Positions 41,863 through 51,260 of a DNA stretch of 64,000 nt are shown here, one piece after another. Origin of the DNA: an uncultured Rubrobacteraceae bacterium. Lineage in GTDB: Bacteria; Actinomycetota; Rubrobacteria; Rubrobacterales; Rubrobacteraceae. Position 1 is the stretch's first letter. Each line of letters starts with the position of its first letter. The notes under the pieces are model-generated. The model searched no databases. It saw nothing but the letters and a program-made list of their open reading frames with translations, and had not been told where the DNA came from. The stretch is taken from positions 16,624 to 80,623 of the forward strand of contig CADCVH010000084.1 of assembly GCA_902806085.1 (NCBI GenBank). The letters are read 5' to 3'. A program made the translations under genes and the position numbers.

Positions 41863-44860
41863 GCGCCTGGCCCCGCGAGGGGGCGAGTGGATCGATCGCA
41901 ACAGGCCGCTGGAGTTCTCGTTCGAAGGAAAAAAGCACACCGGTTTCGCCGGGGACACCATAAGCAGCGCCCTCTGGGCTTCGGGACGGCGGCTGCTCGG
42001 GCGCAGCTTCAAGTACCACCGCCCGCGCGGGGTCTTCAGCTTCGCGGACCACGACGTGAACGTCATGGTGCAGGACCGCGCCCTCTTGAACATCCGGGCC
42101 GACGTAACGCCGCTCGAAGGGGGCCAGAAGCTAAAGGCCGTCAACACCGTCGGCGGGCTCAAGATGGACCTCGGGCAGGTCAACAACCGCCTCGCCCGCT
42201 TCCTGCCCGTCGGCTTCTACTACAAGTCGTTCCACAAACCGGCGAAGCTCTTCCCGTACTACGAGAGGCTCATACGCTCCGCCGCCGGGCTGGGATCCGT
42301 CACGCCCGGCGAGGGGCGGCGCCACTGGGGCAAGGGCTACGGCTTCGCCGACGTGCTCGTGGTGGGCGCCGGTCCATCGGGGCTCGCGGCCGCCTCCGCG
42401 GCCGGCGAGGCCGGCGCGAAGGTCGTCCTCGTGGACGAGAACGCCCGCCCCGGCGGGACCCTCACCTACGCGGAGAACGCGAGCGGGGGGGCCGACGGGA
42501 TGCTCGCCGATCTTCTGGAGAGGATCGAGAACAATCCCAACGTGGACTTCAGGGCCGATACCGTGGCGAGCGCCCACTTCGAGGAGCACTGGGTACCGCT
42601 CGTGCACAGGGAACACGGGATGACCAAGCTGCGGGCCGGGTCCGTCGTCGTCGCGGGCGGGGCGATGGAGCAGCCCGCCGTGTTCCGGAACAACGACATG
42701 CCGGGCGTCATGCTCGGGTCCGCGGCGCAGCGATTGATCCACCGCTACGCCGTCAAGCCCTTCGATAGGGGCGTCGTCCTCGCCGCCAACAGCGACGCCT
42801 ACGGCGTGGTCCTCGATCTCCTGAAAGCGGGCGTCGAGGTCGCCGCCGTGGCGGACCTGCGCCACGAGGGCGAGCAGTCCGAGCTCGGGGACGCCGTGCG
42901 CGAGGCGGGGGTCAGGGTGCACACGGGCCACTGCGTGTACGAGGCCAAGGCCGCGAAGAAGGGCGCAGGCGTCGGGGGGGCCGTGATAGCGCCGCTCGAC
43001 GTGCAGAACAACGCCGTACCCAGCAGGGCCTTCGAGGTCGGGTGCGACGGGATCTGCATGAGCGTCGGCTGGGCCGCGAACGCCGCCCTGCTGGCCCAGT
43101 CGGGCTGCAGGCTCGGCTACTCCGAGGACCTGCACCAGTTCGTCCCCGCCGAGCTCGCCGACGGGATCTTCGCCGCCGGCCGCGTCAACGGCGTCTACCG
43201 GGCCGAGGACAAGGTCCGCGACGGCGAGCGCGCCGGCACCCTGGCCGCCCGCCACGTCGGGAAGGGCGGGGCGGCGGACGCCCCGGCGGAGGCGCCCCGG
43301 CACGCCGGCCCGGCGCCGAGCCACCCCTACCCGGTCTACGACCACCCCGAGGGCATGGCGTTCGTCGACCTCGACGAGGACGTGCAGCTCAAGGACATAA
43401 AGAACTCCATCCAGGAGGGGTTCGACAGCATCGCGCTCGTCAACCGCTTCGCCACCCTGGGGATGGGGCCGAGCCAGGGCAAGCACTCCAATACCAACGG
43501 CATCCGCATCGTGGCCCGGCTGATGACGAAGACAATCGAGGAGACCGGCACGATCACATCCCGCCCCTTCTTCCACCCGGTGCCGATGGGGGTGCTGGCC
43601 GGGCGCAGCTTCCACCCCGCCCGCCGGACACCGATGCACCGCCGCCACGAGGAGCGGGGCGCGGTCTTTATGCGCGCCGGGGACTGGTTCAGGCCGGAGT
43701 ACTACGCGGCGCCAGGAAGGGGGCGCGAGGAGGCGATACTCGGGGAGGTCCGGGCGGTCCGGCGGGGGGTCGGCCTCATAGACGTGGGGACGCTTGGCAA
43801 GCTGGAGGTCGCGGGTCCCGACGCGCTGGAGCTCGTCGAGCGGATCTGCACCGGCCGGTTCGCGAAGCTCAAGGTCGGGATGACCCGGTACGCCCTCATG
43901 ACCGACGAGGCGGGGACGATCACGGACGACGGCGTGTGCGCCAGATTGTCCGACGACCACTTCTACCTCACGGCGACCACCTCGGGCGTCGACGCCCTGT
44001 ACAGGGAGATGACGCGGTGGGTCAAGGTCTGGGGCCTCGACGCCGAGGTCACCAACTACAGCAACGCCTTCGCCGCGATGAACCTCGCCGGCCCGCGCTC
44101 GCGGGGGGTCCTCTCCGTCCTGACCGGCCTGGACCTCTCGGAGGAGGCGTTCCCGTACCTCGGCGTGCGCGAGGGCGCGGTCGCCGGCGTGCCCGCCCGC
44201 GTCATGCGCGTCGGCTTCGTCGGCGAGCTCGGCTACGAGGTACACGTCCCCGCCGACGCCGGGCTCCACGTTTGGGACGCCTTTACGGAGGCCGGGGAGG
44301 CCTCTGGCATAAGGCCGTTCGGCGTTGAGGCCCAGCGGCGCCTGCGCCTGGAGAAGGGGCACGTGATCGTCGGCCAGGACACCGACGGCCTCACGAACCC
44401 GTGGGAGGCGAACCTGGGGTGGGCCGTGAAGCTCGACAAGCCCTTCTTTATCGGGCAGCGCACACTCAAAATCCTCGAGAAGAAGGGCGGGGAAGAGGAG
44501 CAGCGCGGGGGCGAGGACCGGCGCCTGATCGGCCAGAGAACTGGGGACCGCAAGCTCGCCGGCTTCGCCCTGCTGGACGGCGGCGAGGGGCCGAGGCCCA
44601 AGGAGTGCCACCTGGTCATAGAGGACGGCGAGATCATCGGCCGGGTGACCAGCATCGCCCACAGCGAGGCCCTGGGCAAGGTGATAGGGCTGGCGTTCCT
44701 GCCGGCCGACAGGACCGTCGGTTCGCGCTTTCAGATACGGGCCGACGGCGGCGCGTTGGTGGACGCCGAGGTAGTGAAGGTCCCGTTCTACGACCCGGAC
44801 AACTCCCGCCAGAAGGGCGCCGGGCAGAGGGAGATGACATACCAGGGAGGGAAGGCGTGA
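41855..44860 (+). CDS. mgdC: Sarcosine oxidase alpha-like subunit; probable N-methylglutamate dehydrogenase subunit C
   Basis: 1001 aa, the usual length. An N-terminal ferredoxin-like fold (LEFSFEGKKHTGFAGDTISSALWASG...SFKYHRPRG) is followed by a dinucleotide fold near residue 167 (DVLVVGAGPSGLAAASAAG). A second pyridine-nucleotide region follows (FAAGRVNGVYRAEDKVRDGERAG). From about residue 605 there is a GcvT/aminomethyltransferase-like domain (GVGLIDVGTLGKLEVAGPDALELV, GEVGYEVHVP-like FVGELGYEVHVPADAG) that binds tetrahydrofolate. The amine is oxidised at the beta-subunit flavin and the imine carbon passed to THF here. Overlaps both neighbours, so a single operon. Confidence 0.88.
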   Translation: MARRLAPRGGEWIDRNRPLEFSFEGKKHTGFAGDTISSALWASGRRLLGRSFKYHRPRGVFSFADHDVNVMVQDRALLNIRADVTPLEGGQKLKAVNTVGGLKMDLGQVNNRLARFLPVGFYYKSFHKPAKLFPYYERLIRSAAGLGSVTPGEGRRHWGKGYGFADVLVVGAGPSGLAAASAAGEAGAKVVLVDENARPGGTLTYAENASGGADGMLADLLERIENNPNVDFRADTVASAHFEEHWVPLVHREHGMTKLRAGSVVVAGGAMEQPAVFRNNDMPGVMLGSAAQRLIHRYAVKPFDRGVVLAANSDAYGVVLDLLKAGVEVAAVADLRHEGEQSELGDAVREAGVRVHTGHCVYEAKAAKKGAGVGGAVIAPLDVQNNAVPSRAFEVGCDGICMSVGWAANAALLAQSGCRLGYSEDLHQFVPAELADGIFAAGRVNGVYRAEDKVRDGERAGTLAARHVGKGGAADAPAEAPRHAGPAPSHPYPVYDHPEGMAFVDLDEDVQLKDIKNSIQEGFDSIALVNRFATLGMGPSQGKHSNTNGIRIVARLMTKTIEETGTITSRPFFHPVPMGVLAGRSFHPARRTPMHRRHEERGAVFMRAGDWFRPEYYAAPGRGREEAILGEVRAVRRGVGLIDVGTLGKLEVAGPDALELVERICTGRFAKLKVGMTRYALMTDEAGTITDDGVCARLSDDHFYLTATTSGVDALYREMTRWVKVWGLDAEVTNYSNAFAAMNLAGPRSRGVLSVLTGLDLSEEAFPYLGVREGAVAGVPARVMRVGFVGELGYEVHVPADAGLHVWDAFTEAGEASGIRPFGVEAQRRLRLEKGHVIVGQDTDGLTNPWEANLGWAVKLDKPFFIGQRTLKILEKKGGEEEQRGGEDRRLIGQRTGDRKLAGFALLDGGEGPRPKECHLVIEDGEIIGRVTSIAHSEALGKVIGLAFLPADRTVGSRFQIRADGGALVDAEVVKVPFYDPDNSRQKGAGQREMTYQGGKA

Positions 44861-45537
44861 TGGAAGGTGCCGTCGCCACGCGCAGCCCGGTACACGACGC
44901 GCTAGAGCGCCTGAACCCCGCGTGGGGCAGGATCGGCCCCACGCGGGCCGCGCTCCATTTCGGGGACCCGGAGGGCGAGGCCGCGCTCAAGGAGCGGCTG
45001 GCACTCTGCGACACGAGCGCCCTCAAGCGCTTCGGCGTCAAGGGCCCGAACGCCCAAAGGTGGCTCGAAGACCACGGCATCGGCGTGCCGGAGCCGGCCA
45101 ACACTTGGTCGCCCCTCCCAGACGGACAGGGGCTGGTCGCCCGGTTGGGCAGGAACGAGTTCCTGGTCGAGGACGGCCCCGAAGGGTCCGTTACGGAAGG
45201 GTTGGGTGACTCCTTGAACTCGGGGGCGCGGGGCATCTATCCCGTGTTGCGCCAGGACGCGGCCTTTGCGCTTACGGGCGGGCGGGCCGGGGAGGTCATG
45301 TTGCAGGTCTGCGGCGTGGACTTCGGCTCCCTGGACTACGAGGCGCGTCCGGTCGTGCTCACGCGCGTCGCCGTGATCTCGGCGGTGGTGCTGCCGCGGG
45401 TGGAGGGGGAGACCCGAACTTTCAGGATCTGGTGCAGTTCCCCTTACGGCGTGTACCTCTGGGGGGAACTGCGGGGGATCGTGGAAGAGTTCGGTGGGGG
45501 AGTCGTGGGGCTCTCAGCCGTTTACGGCGGGGAGTAG
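44860..45537 (+). CDS. mgdD: Sarcosine oxidase gamma-like subunit; probable N-methylglutamate dehydrogenase subunit D
   Basis: 225 aa from the ATG at 44860, overlapping the alpha-subunit TGA by one base; the track ORF begins inside the alpha gene. The sequence resembles the gamma/GcvT-like small subunit: [78 protein letters not shown]. Gamma has a structural role in the heterotetramer. It completes the four-subunit enzyme in the order beta-delta-alpha-gamma. Confidence 0.82.
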   Translation: MEGAVATRSPVHDALERLNPAWGRIGPTRAALHFGDPEGEAALKERLALCDTSALKRFGVKGPNAQRWLEDHGIGVPEPANTWSPLPDGQGLVARLGRNEFLVEDGPEGSVTEGLGDSLNSGARGIYPVLRQDAAFALTGGRAGEVMLQVCGVDFGSLDYEARPVVLTRVAVISAVVLPRVEGETRTFRIWCSSPYGVYLWGELRGIVEEFGGGVVGLSAVYGGE

Positions 45538-45578
45538 AAAACTGCCGTGGGGGCAGCATCCATGGGAAGGGAGAGAGG

Positions 45579-46913
45579 ATGAACCTGCAGGAGGCGAAGA
45601 GTTTTCTGGATGGAAACGACGTGCGCTACGTGCTCGCGCAGTTCGTCAACATCCACGGGGTTTCGAAGACCAAGGCCGTACCGGTCGAGCACTTCGAGAG
45701 CGTGGTGACCGACGGGGCCGGGTTCGCGGCCTTCGCCGTCGGCGGCCTGGGTCTCGGGCCGGAGACGCCCGACTACATGGCGGTGGGGGACCTCTCGACC
45801 CTCTCGCTCGTGCCGTGGATGCCGGGGTACGCCCGCATCGTGTGCGAGGGGCACATGCGCGGGGAGCCCTGGCACTACGACCCCAGGGTCGTCCTGAAAA
45901 AGCAGGCAGACCGCCTCAAAGAGCGCGGCTGGACCCTGTACACCGGGCTTGAGCCCGAGTTCTACCTGCTCTCCCGGCAGAACGGGAGGCTTGGGCCGGC
46001 CGACACGACCGACGACCTCGAGAAGCCCTGCTACGACTACAAGGGGCTCGCGCGCCAGCGCAGCTTCCTGGAGAGGATCTCCGAGAGCCTGGCGCAGGTC
46101 GGCCTCGACGTCTACCAGATAGACCACGAGGACGCCAACGGGCAGTTCGAGATCAACTTTTTCCACAAGGACTGCGTCTCCTCTGCCGACAACATCGTGT
46201 TTTTCAGGATGGCGGCGGTGGAGGTGGCCCGCGAGTCCGGGATGGTCTGCTCCTTCATGCCCAAGCCGTTCTCCAACCGCACGGGCAACAGCATGCACAT
46301 CCACCACTCCATAAACGACGAGGGCGGCGCGAACCTCTTTACGGACGAGGACGACCCGAAGGGCATGGGCCTCTCGGACCTCGCCTACAAGTTCCTCGGC
46401 GGGCTGATGGACCACGCGCCGGCGCTCACGGCGCTGGCGGCGCCCTCGGTGAACTCGTACAAGCGGCTCGTGGTGGGACGCTCGCTGTCGGGGGCCACGT
46501 GGGCGCCCGCCCACGTGAGCTACGGCCCGGACAACCGCTCGGCCATGGTCAGGGTGCCTTTCGGCCGTCTGGAGCTGCGCCTCTCGGACTCGGGGTCGAA
46601 CCCCTACCTGGTGACGGCCGCCCTGATCGCGGCGGGCCTCGACGGCATCGAGCGCGGCCTCGACCCGGGCGAGCCGCGCACGGAGAACCTCTACGACCTC
46701 TCGGGCGAGGATCTCGGGGAGAAAGGCATCGACCTTTTGCCCCACACCCTGAACGAGGCGTGCGACGCGCTCGAAGCCGACAGCGTCATCTGCAAGGCGC
46801 TCGGCATGGAGTTCGTGCGGGAGTACATAGAGATCAAACGCCAGGAGTGGGACAACTACAACCGCCACGTCTCGGACTGGGAAGTGGAGCGGTACCTGGA
46901 GTTCTGGAGCTAG
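45579..46913 (+). CDS. gmaS: Glutamine synthetase-like ligase; probable gamma-glutamylmethylamide synthetase
   Basis: 444 aa, the size of known GmaS proteins and shorter than GlnA-I. Glutamine-synthetase-fold marks: [25 protein letters not shown], the metal-binding GLEPEFYLL and [19 protein letters not shown] (the ATP-site NGSGMH of GlnA is altered) and [26 protein letters not shown]. GmaS joins methylamine to glutamate using ATP. Its place between a sarcosine-oxidase-like tetramer and glutamate-synthase-like genes argues strongly for this over ordinary ammonia assimilation. GGGAGAG lies before the ATG at 45579. Confidence 0.85.
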   Translation: MNLQEAKSFLDGNDVRYVLAQFVNIHGVSKTKAVPVEHFESVVTDGAGFAAFAVGGLGLGPETPDYMAVGDLSTLSLVPWMPGYARIVCEGHMRGEPWHYDPRVVLKKQADRLKERGWTLYTGLEPEFYLLSRQNGRLGPADTTDDLEKPCYDYKGLARQRSFLERISESLAQVGLDVYQIDHEDANGQFEINFFHKDCVSSADNIVFFRMAAVEVARESGMVCSFMPKPFSNRTGNSMHIHHSINDEGGANLFTDEDDPKGMGLSDLAYKFLGGLMDHAPALTALAAPSVNSYKRLVVGRSLSGATWAPAHVSYGPDNRSAMVRVPFGRLELRLSDSGSNPYLVTAALIAAGLDGIERGLDPGEPRTENLYDLSGEDLGEKGIDLLPHTLNEACDALEADSVICKALGMEFVREYIEIKRQEWDNYNRHVSDWEVERYLEFWS

Positions 46914-46923
46914 GAGGAAGACC

Positions 46924-47844
46924 ATGTGCGGCATCGTAGGACTGCTCATAAAGGACCCCGACAAGCGCGAGATGCTCGGCAGGCTCGGGACGGAGATGCT
47001 GGAGGGGATGGCGACGCGCGGGCGAGACTCGGCCGGCCTGGCCGCCTACACGGACGAGGTCGAAGAGGAGGACGCGCGCAAGTTCAGCCTGTACGCCCCC
47101 GAAGGCAACCTCGACTGGGGCGCCTTCGCGGACGGGATGCAAGAGCACCTCGAGCGCGAGGTGACCTTCGAGGCGCAAGACAACCACGCGGTGGTCGTGC
47201 CGCACGGCTCGGCGGAGGCGGCGTGGGGCTGGGTCGTCGAGGAGCATCCGGAGGTGAGCCTGCTCTCCGTGGGCCGGTCCATCGAGGTGTACAAGGACAT
47301 CGGGCACCCCGCCGACATAGCGAAGCGCTACGGCTTCAGGGACCTCGCGGGTAGCCACGTCGTGGCGCACACCCGCATGGCGACCGAGTCGGCCGTGACC
47401 TGGGCGCACGCCCACCCGTTCACGGTCGGCGAGGACTTCTGCCTCATACACAACGGGTCCCTCTCCAACCCGAACAACCTCAGGCGCATGCTCCAGCGGC
47501 GTGGCATGCACTTCGACACGGACAACGACACGGAGGCGGCGGCGCGTTTCCTGGAGTGGCGCTTACGCGAGGGCGACGATCTGGAGGCGGCCATAGAGGC
47601 CGGGTTCGAGGAGCTCGACGGCTTCTACACGTTCCTTATCGGGACCAAAGACGAGCTTGCGCTGGTGCGCGATCCCTTCGCCTGCAAGCCCGCCGTGGTG
47701 GCCGAGACCGACGACTACGTCGCCATCTCGTCCGAGTTCCGTTCCCTGGCCTACCTGCCCGGCATAAAAGACGCCGACGTCTTCGAGCCGGGCCCCGAGG
47801 AGATCTTCGTATGGAACAAGAAGTCCGTAGCCGCAAAGCGCTAG
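46924..47844 (+). CDS. mgsA: Class-II glutamine amidotransferase-like subunit; probable N-methylglutamate synthase subunit A
   Basis: 306 aa. It starts MCGIVGLL, giving the N-terminal nucleophile Cys, with RGRDSAGLAAY, HTRMATESAVTWAHAHPF and CLIHNGSLSN forming the amidotransferase active site, and FEELDGFYTFLIGTKDELALVRDPFACKPAV typical of glutamate-synthase-type domains. In MgsA this domain releases methylamine from gamma-glutamylmethylamide. AGGAGG precedes the ATG. The last 34 bases overlap the next gene. Confidence 0.85.
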   Translation: MCGIVGLLIKDPDKREMLGRLGTEMLEGMATRGRDSAGLAAYTDEVEEEDARKFSLYAPEGNLDWGAFADGMQEHLEREVTFEAQDNHAVVVPHGSAEAAWGWVVEEHPEVSLLSVGRSIEVYKDIGHPADIAKRYGFRDLAGSHVVAHTRMATESAVTWAHAHPFTVGEDFCLIHNGSLSNPNNLRRMLQRRGMHFDTDNDTEAAARFLEWRLREGDDLEAAIEAGFEELDGFYTFLIGTKDELALVRDPFACKPAVVAETDDYVAISSEFRSLAYLPGIKDADVFEPGPEEIFVWNKKSVAAKR

Positions 47845-48521
47845 AGTGGGACCTGGGCGAGTCCCCGGTACGCGAGCTCAACAACTACCTGCACCACGGG
47901 TTGGCCGAGGACGGTGTCGAGGAGGTCCGGGTCCTAAAGCCCGACGGCGCCCACCACATCGCGGTGGGGCTCGACGCGCCGGTCAAGGTCGAGGTCATGG
48001 GCAACGCCGGATACTACGTCGGCGGCATGAACAAGCGGGCCGAGATCACGGTCCACGGCAGCGCCGGCTGGAGCGTGGCCGAGAACATCATGTCCGGCGT
48101 GGTGCGCATAGAGGGGTACGTATCCGAGTGCGCCGGGGCCTCAGGCCACGGCGGCCTGGTGGTGATCGAGAAGGACGCCTCGTCGCGCTGCGGCATCTCC
48201 ATGAAAGGCAACGACATAGTCGTGGGGGGCGACGTCGGACACTTCTCCGCTTTTATGGCGCAGAAGGGCCATCTGGTCGTCTGCGGTGACGCGGGCGACG
48301 GGCTGGGCGACTCTCTGTACGAGGCGGTGATCTACGTGCGAGGCCGGATCAAGAGCCTCGGCGCCGACGCCCAGGAGGAGCCGATGACCGAAGAGGACCA
48401 CGCGACCCTGGCGGACCTTCTGGGCCGCGCCGGTTTCGACCACGACCCCGGGGAGTTCAAGCGCGTCGCCTCGGCCAGAAAGCTCTACCACTGGAACTCC
48501 GAACACGACCAGGAGTATTAA
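47811..48521 (+). CDS. mgsB: GltB C-terminal (GXGXG) domain protein; probable N-methylglutamate synthase subunit B
   Basis: 236 aa from the ATG at 47811 (MEQEVRSRKALEWDL), inside the end of mgsA. The body has the repeating right-handed beta-helix of the glutamate synthase alpha C-terminal domain: VEVMGNAGYYVGGMNKRAEITVHGSAGWSVAENIMSGVVRIEGYVSECAGASGHGGLVVIEKDAS. In glutamate synthases this domain is structural. The 34-base overlap implies translational coupling. Confidence 0.85.
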   Translation: MEQEVRSRKALEWDLGESPVRELNNYLHHGLAEDGVEEVRVLKPDGAHHIAVGLDAPVKVEVMGNAGYYVGGMNKRAEITVHGSAGWSVAENIMSGVVRIEGYVSECAGASGHGGLVVIEKDASSRCGISMKGNDIVVGGDVGHFSAFMAQKGHLVVCGDAGDGLGDSLYEAVIYVRGRIKSLGADAQEEPMTEEDHATLADLLGRAGFDHDPGEFKRVASARKLYHWNSEHDQEY

Positions 48522-48524
48522 TAG

Positions 48525-49958
48525 ATGACGGATAAGGCAAACGGCGAGGTCACCCAGGGGGAGACCCGAGGGGAGACCCGCGATCTCACCCACGCCCTAC
48601 CGGAGAACGACGCCGTCACCCACGGCGGCCAGGAGAGCCACCTGTACAACCGGGACGTCCAGGCCTGGGTCCGCAAGGCCGCCAACCGGGGCATCTACGA
48701 CATCCGCGGCATGGGCGCCAAGCGCAAGGTGCCGCACTTCGACGACCTCGTCTTCCTGACTGCCTCCGCCTCCCGCTACCCGCTCGAAGGCTACCGCGAG
48801 AGGTGCGACACGAGGACCGTGCTCGGGGCCCGCAACGCCAAAAGGCCCCTGGAGCTCGACACCCCGATAACCATCGCCGGGATGAGCTTCGGTTCTCTTT
48901 CGGCGAACGTGAAGGAGGCCCTGGGGCGCGGGGCCTCGGCCGTCGGGACCTCGACCACGACCGGCGACGGCGGGATGACCGACGAGGAGCGCCGCTCGTC
49001 CAAGATGCTGGTCTACCAGTGCCTGCCCTCGCGCTACGGCTTCAACCCGGACGATTTGCGCAGGGCCGACGCCGTCGAGGTGGTGATAGGCCAGGGCGCC
49101 AAGCCGGGCGGGGGGGGGATGTTGCTCGGGCAGAAGATCAGCGAGCGCGTCGCCTCCATGAGGACCCTGCCGGCGGGGATAGACCAGCGCTCGGCGAGCC
49201 GCCACCCGGACTGGACCGGCCCCGACGACCTGACCATAAAGATCGAGGAGCTGCGCGAGATCACGGACTGGGAGATCCCCGTCTACGTCAAGATCGGGGC
49301 GACCAGGGTCGAGAACGACGTGAAGCTCGCCGTGAAGGCCGGGGCCGACGTGGTGGTCGTGGACGGGATGCAGGGCGGCACGGCCGCGACCCAGGACGTG
49401 TACATTGAGCACGCCGGCATCCCCACGCTGGCCGCGGTCGTGCAGGCGAACGCCGCCCTGGAGGAACTGGACGTGAAGGGCGAGGTCCAGCTCGTCGTCT
49501 CGGGCGGCATCCGCACCGGTGCTGACGTGGCGAAGGCCATAGCCCTCGGGGCTGACGCGGTCTCCATCGGCCAGGCGGTGTTGCTGGCCCTGGGCTGCAA
49601 CGACCACGTCTGGTACAAGGACGGCAAGACCCCGGTGAGCGCGGTGAAGGACTACGAGGAGCTCGGGACCAAACCCGGCATGTGCCACCACATGCAGACG
49701 GGCCGCTGCCCCGTCGGCATAACGACCCAGGACCCCGAGCTCGAGAAGAGGGTCGACCCCGAGTGGGGCGCCAAGAGGGTCCGCAACTACCTGCAGGTGC
49801 TCAACATGGAGGTGGCGACGCTCGCGCGCGCCTGCGGCAAGTCCGACGTGCACCACCTGGAGCGGGAAGACCTGGTGGCGCTCACCATCGAGTCCGCCGC
49901 CATGGCAAAGGTGCCCCTGGCCGGCACCGACTGGATCCCCGGGGTCACGGGCTTCTAG
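48525..49958 (+). CDS. mgsC: FMN-binding glutamate synthase-like protein; probable N-methylglutamate synthase subunit C
   Basis: 477 aa. FMN/synthase domain marks: ITIAGMSFGSLSANVKEALGRGAS, TTTGDGGMTDEER, VIGQGAKPGGGGMLLGQK, VKIGATRVENDVKLAVKAGADVVVVDGMQGGTAATQ and SGGIRTGADVAKAIALGADAVSIG. CHHMQTGRCPVGI holds Cys for an iron-sulfur cluster. It should form N-methylglutamate from 2-oxoglutarate and methylamine delivered by MgsA. Only three bases separate it from mgsB. It ends the operon; the regulator follows behind its own promoter. Confidence 0.87.
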   Translation: MTDKANGEVTQGETRGETRDLTHALPENDAVTHGGQESHLYNRDVQAWVRKAANRGIYDIRGMGAKRKVPHFDDLVFLTASASRYPLEGYRERCDTRTVLGARNAKRPLELDTPITIAGMSFGSLSANVKEALGRGASAVGTSTTTGDGGMTDEERRSSKMLVYQCLPSRYGFNPDDLRRADAVEVVIGQGAKPGGGGMLLGQKISERVASMRTLPAGIDQRSASRHPDWTGPDDLTIKIEELREITDWEIPVYVKIGATRVENDVKLAVKAGADVVVVDGMQGGTAATQDVYIEHAGIPTLAAVVQANAALEELDVKGEVQLVVSGGIRTGADVAKAIALGADAVSIGQAVLLALGCNDHVWYKDGKTPVSAVKDYEELGTKPGMCHHMQTGRCPVGITTQDPELEKRVDPEWGAKRVRNYLQVLNMEVATLARACGKSDVHHLEREDLVALTIESAAMAKVPLAGTDWIPGVTGF

Positions 49959-49994
49959 GCCGCGACCCCCACGGGCAAGCCCGACGCGCCCACG

Positions 49995-50023
49995 TTGACC
50001 GGTGGTAAAGTGGTGGGGATAAG
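49995..50023 (+). promoter_or_regulatory. Promoter of the XRE-cupin regulator gene
   Basis: TTGACC (49995-50000), 17-base spacer, GATAAG (50018-50023), 42 bases before the ATG at 50065. It suggests the regulator is expressed separately from the catabolic operon. Confidence 0.6.
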
Positions 50024-50064
50024 AGATTCATTGAGGAGGCGATCACGGGGCGGGCTCGCGGTTT

Positions 50065-50676
50065 ATGACGACGGCCAGGGAAGACGGTGGCGTTCCCAGC
50101 GGGGAGGTTACCCCGGATCAGCACCTGGGCAATTTCGTGCGCAAGTACAGGATGGAGCAGCGCCTGACCCTCGCGGACGTCTCTGCCCGGGCCGACATAA
50201 GCCGGGGGATGCTTAGCAAGATCGAGAACGGGCAGACCTCTGCGAGCCTAAGCACGCTTACGAAGGTGTCGAGGGCCCTGGGCGTGACGCTCTCGACCAT
50301 GTTCAGCAACTACGACGTGCCCGTCGGGGGGGCCCAACTGGTCAAGGCCGGCCAGGGCATAGAGGTGGTGCGCCGCGGGACGAAGAAGGGCCACACCTAC
50401 CACCTGCTCGCGTACGACAAAGGGCCGACCCCACAGTTCTTCGAGCCGTTCCTCATCACCATAACCGACGAGAGCGAGGTGTTCCCGCGCTTCGAGCACT
50501 CCGGGATCGAGTTCCTGTACGTGATCGAGGGCAAGATCGAGTACCGGCACGGGCAGCACACTTACCTGCTCGAACCGGGCGATTCGCTCACCTTTCAGGG
50601 CGAGACCGCCCACGGTCCGGAGCGGCTGGTGGAGGTCCCGATCCGCTTCCTCGCCATCATCAACTACGGCAACTAG
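50065..50676 (+). CDS. XRE-family transcriptional regulator with cupin sensor domain
   Basis: 203 aa. The N-terminal helix-turn-helix is GNFVRKYRMEQRLTLADVSARADISRGMLSKIENGQTSASLSTLTKVSRAL (residues ~21-72). The C-terminal cupin barrel is FPRFEHSGIEFLYVIEGKIEYRHGQHTYLLEPGDSLTFQGETAHGPERL, with the His/Glu metal-binding pattern partly kept. Such two-domain proteins sense a small ligand and often control amine or amino-acid catabolism next to them. It lies right after mgsC, so it is the probable regulator of the methylamine-type cluster and perhaps of the divergent permease operon. Confidence 0.9.
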   Translation: MTTAREDGGVPSGEVTPDQHLGNFVRKYRMEQRLTLADVSARADISRGMLSKIENGQTSASLSTLTKVSRALGVTLSTMFSNYDVPVGGAQLVKAGQGIEVVRRGTKKGHTYHLLAYDKGPTPQFFEPFLITITDESEVFPRFEHSGIEFLYVIEGKIEYRHGQHTYLLEPGDSLTFQGETAHGPERLVEVPIRFLAIINYGN

Positions 50677-51260
50677 GCCTGGTGCTTGCGTAGCCGACCC
50701 CGGCCGCTACCCGATCCGCTCGCAACGCCGGAGGGCACGAAGCGCAACGCTCCTCACCACTCGGGAGGGAAGCGCCGGGTTCTCAACCTCCTCGCGACGA
50801 GCTTGTCTGGCGCTTCCACGCCATCCTCGGGACGATCATTTTTCAGCTAACAGGTCCGCCCGTGGTGGATCCCGCGGCAGAGGGCCCCACCATTCGGAAC
50901 ACCGGCAGGAGACGCGGAAGAGATGCGCGCCCGCACCGTCGCTTCCCGCACCGTCGCTTCCCTCGCCGCCGGTCTGCGCGCCCAGGCCCCGGCCACGAAA
51001 CCCCGTACACCGGACCGGGGAGGAACGCATGATTTCGGGCGGCCTGTTGAAGAGGTCGGCGCTGGATCGGCTACCGGTCTCTTAACTCGTCTCAAAACAC
51101 CCGAAGCGGCGTTTTCGGGGTCGAATCGTCGGCCAAAGACGGCGCTCGGGGGTTTTTCGACAGGCTGCGGGACCATTACGGTAGGTTTCGCGGTCCCGTC
51201 CGGTGTTGCCACGGTAGGCCGGCAAGCGGGCTGGGCGGGCGGTCCTGAAGCCACCTAGAG
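50677..51260. other. Long intergenic region with a short duplicated block
   Basis: About 580 bases between the XRE gene and the convergent SDR gene. CGCACCGTCGCTTCC occurs twice in tandem at 50932-50961. Near 51080-51180 there is a less GC-rich patch including GGGGGTTTTTCGACAGGCTG, which has the look of a decayed mobile-element edge, but no transposase reading frame is present. The ORFs crossing it on both strands have no domain. Confidence 0.4.

Noticed and set aside
42131-44662. 843-aa minus-strand ORF
   Set aside because: Exact antisense of the alpha subunit gene; stop codons are rare in this frame because of GC-rich third positions.
45579-46913. Ordinary glutamine synthetase (GlnA) for ammonia assimilation
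   Set aside because: The 444-aa length, altered NGSGMH segment and neighbours favour a gamma-glutamylmethylamide synthetase; GlnA function is kept only as the alternative.
45522-46964. 480-aa minus-strand ORF
   Set aside because: Antisense of gmaS; no recognisable domain.
50847-51258. ORFs on both strands in the 50.7-51.3 kb gap
   Set aside because: Contain a tandem duplication and low-complexity residues with no domain; could be remnants, but nothing supports a gene.
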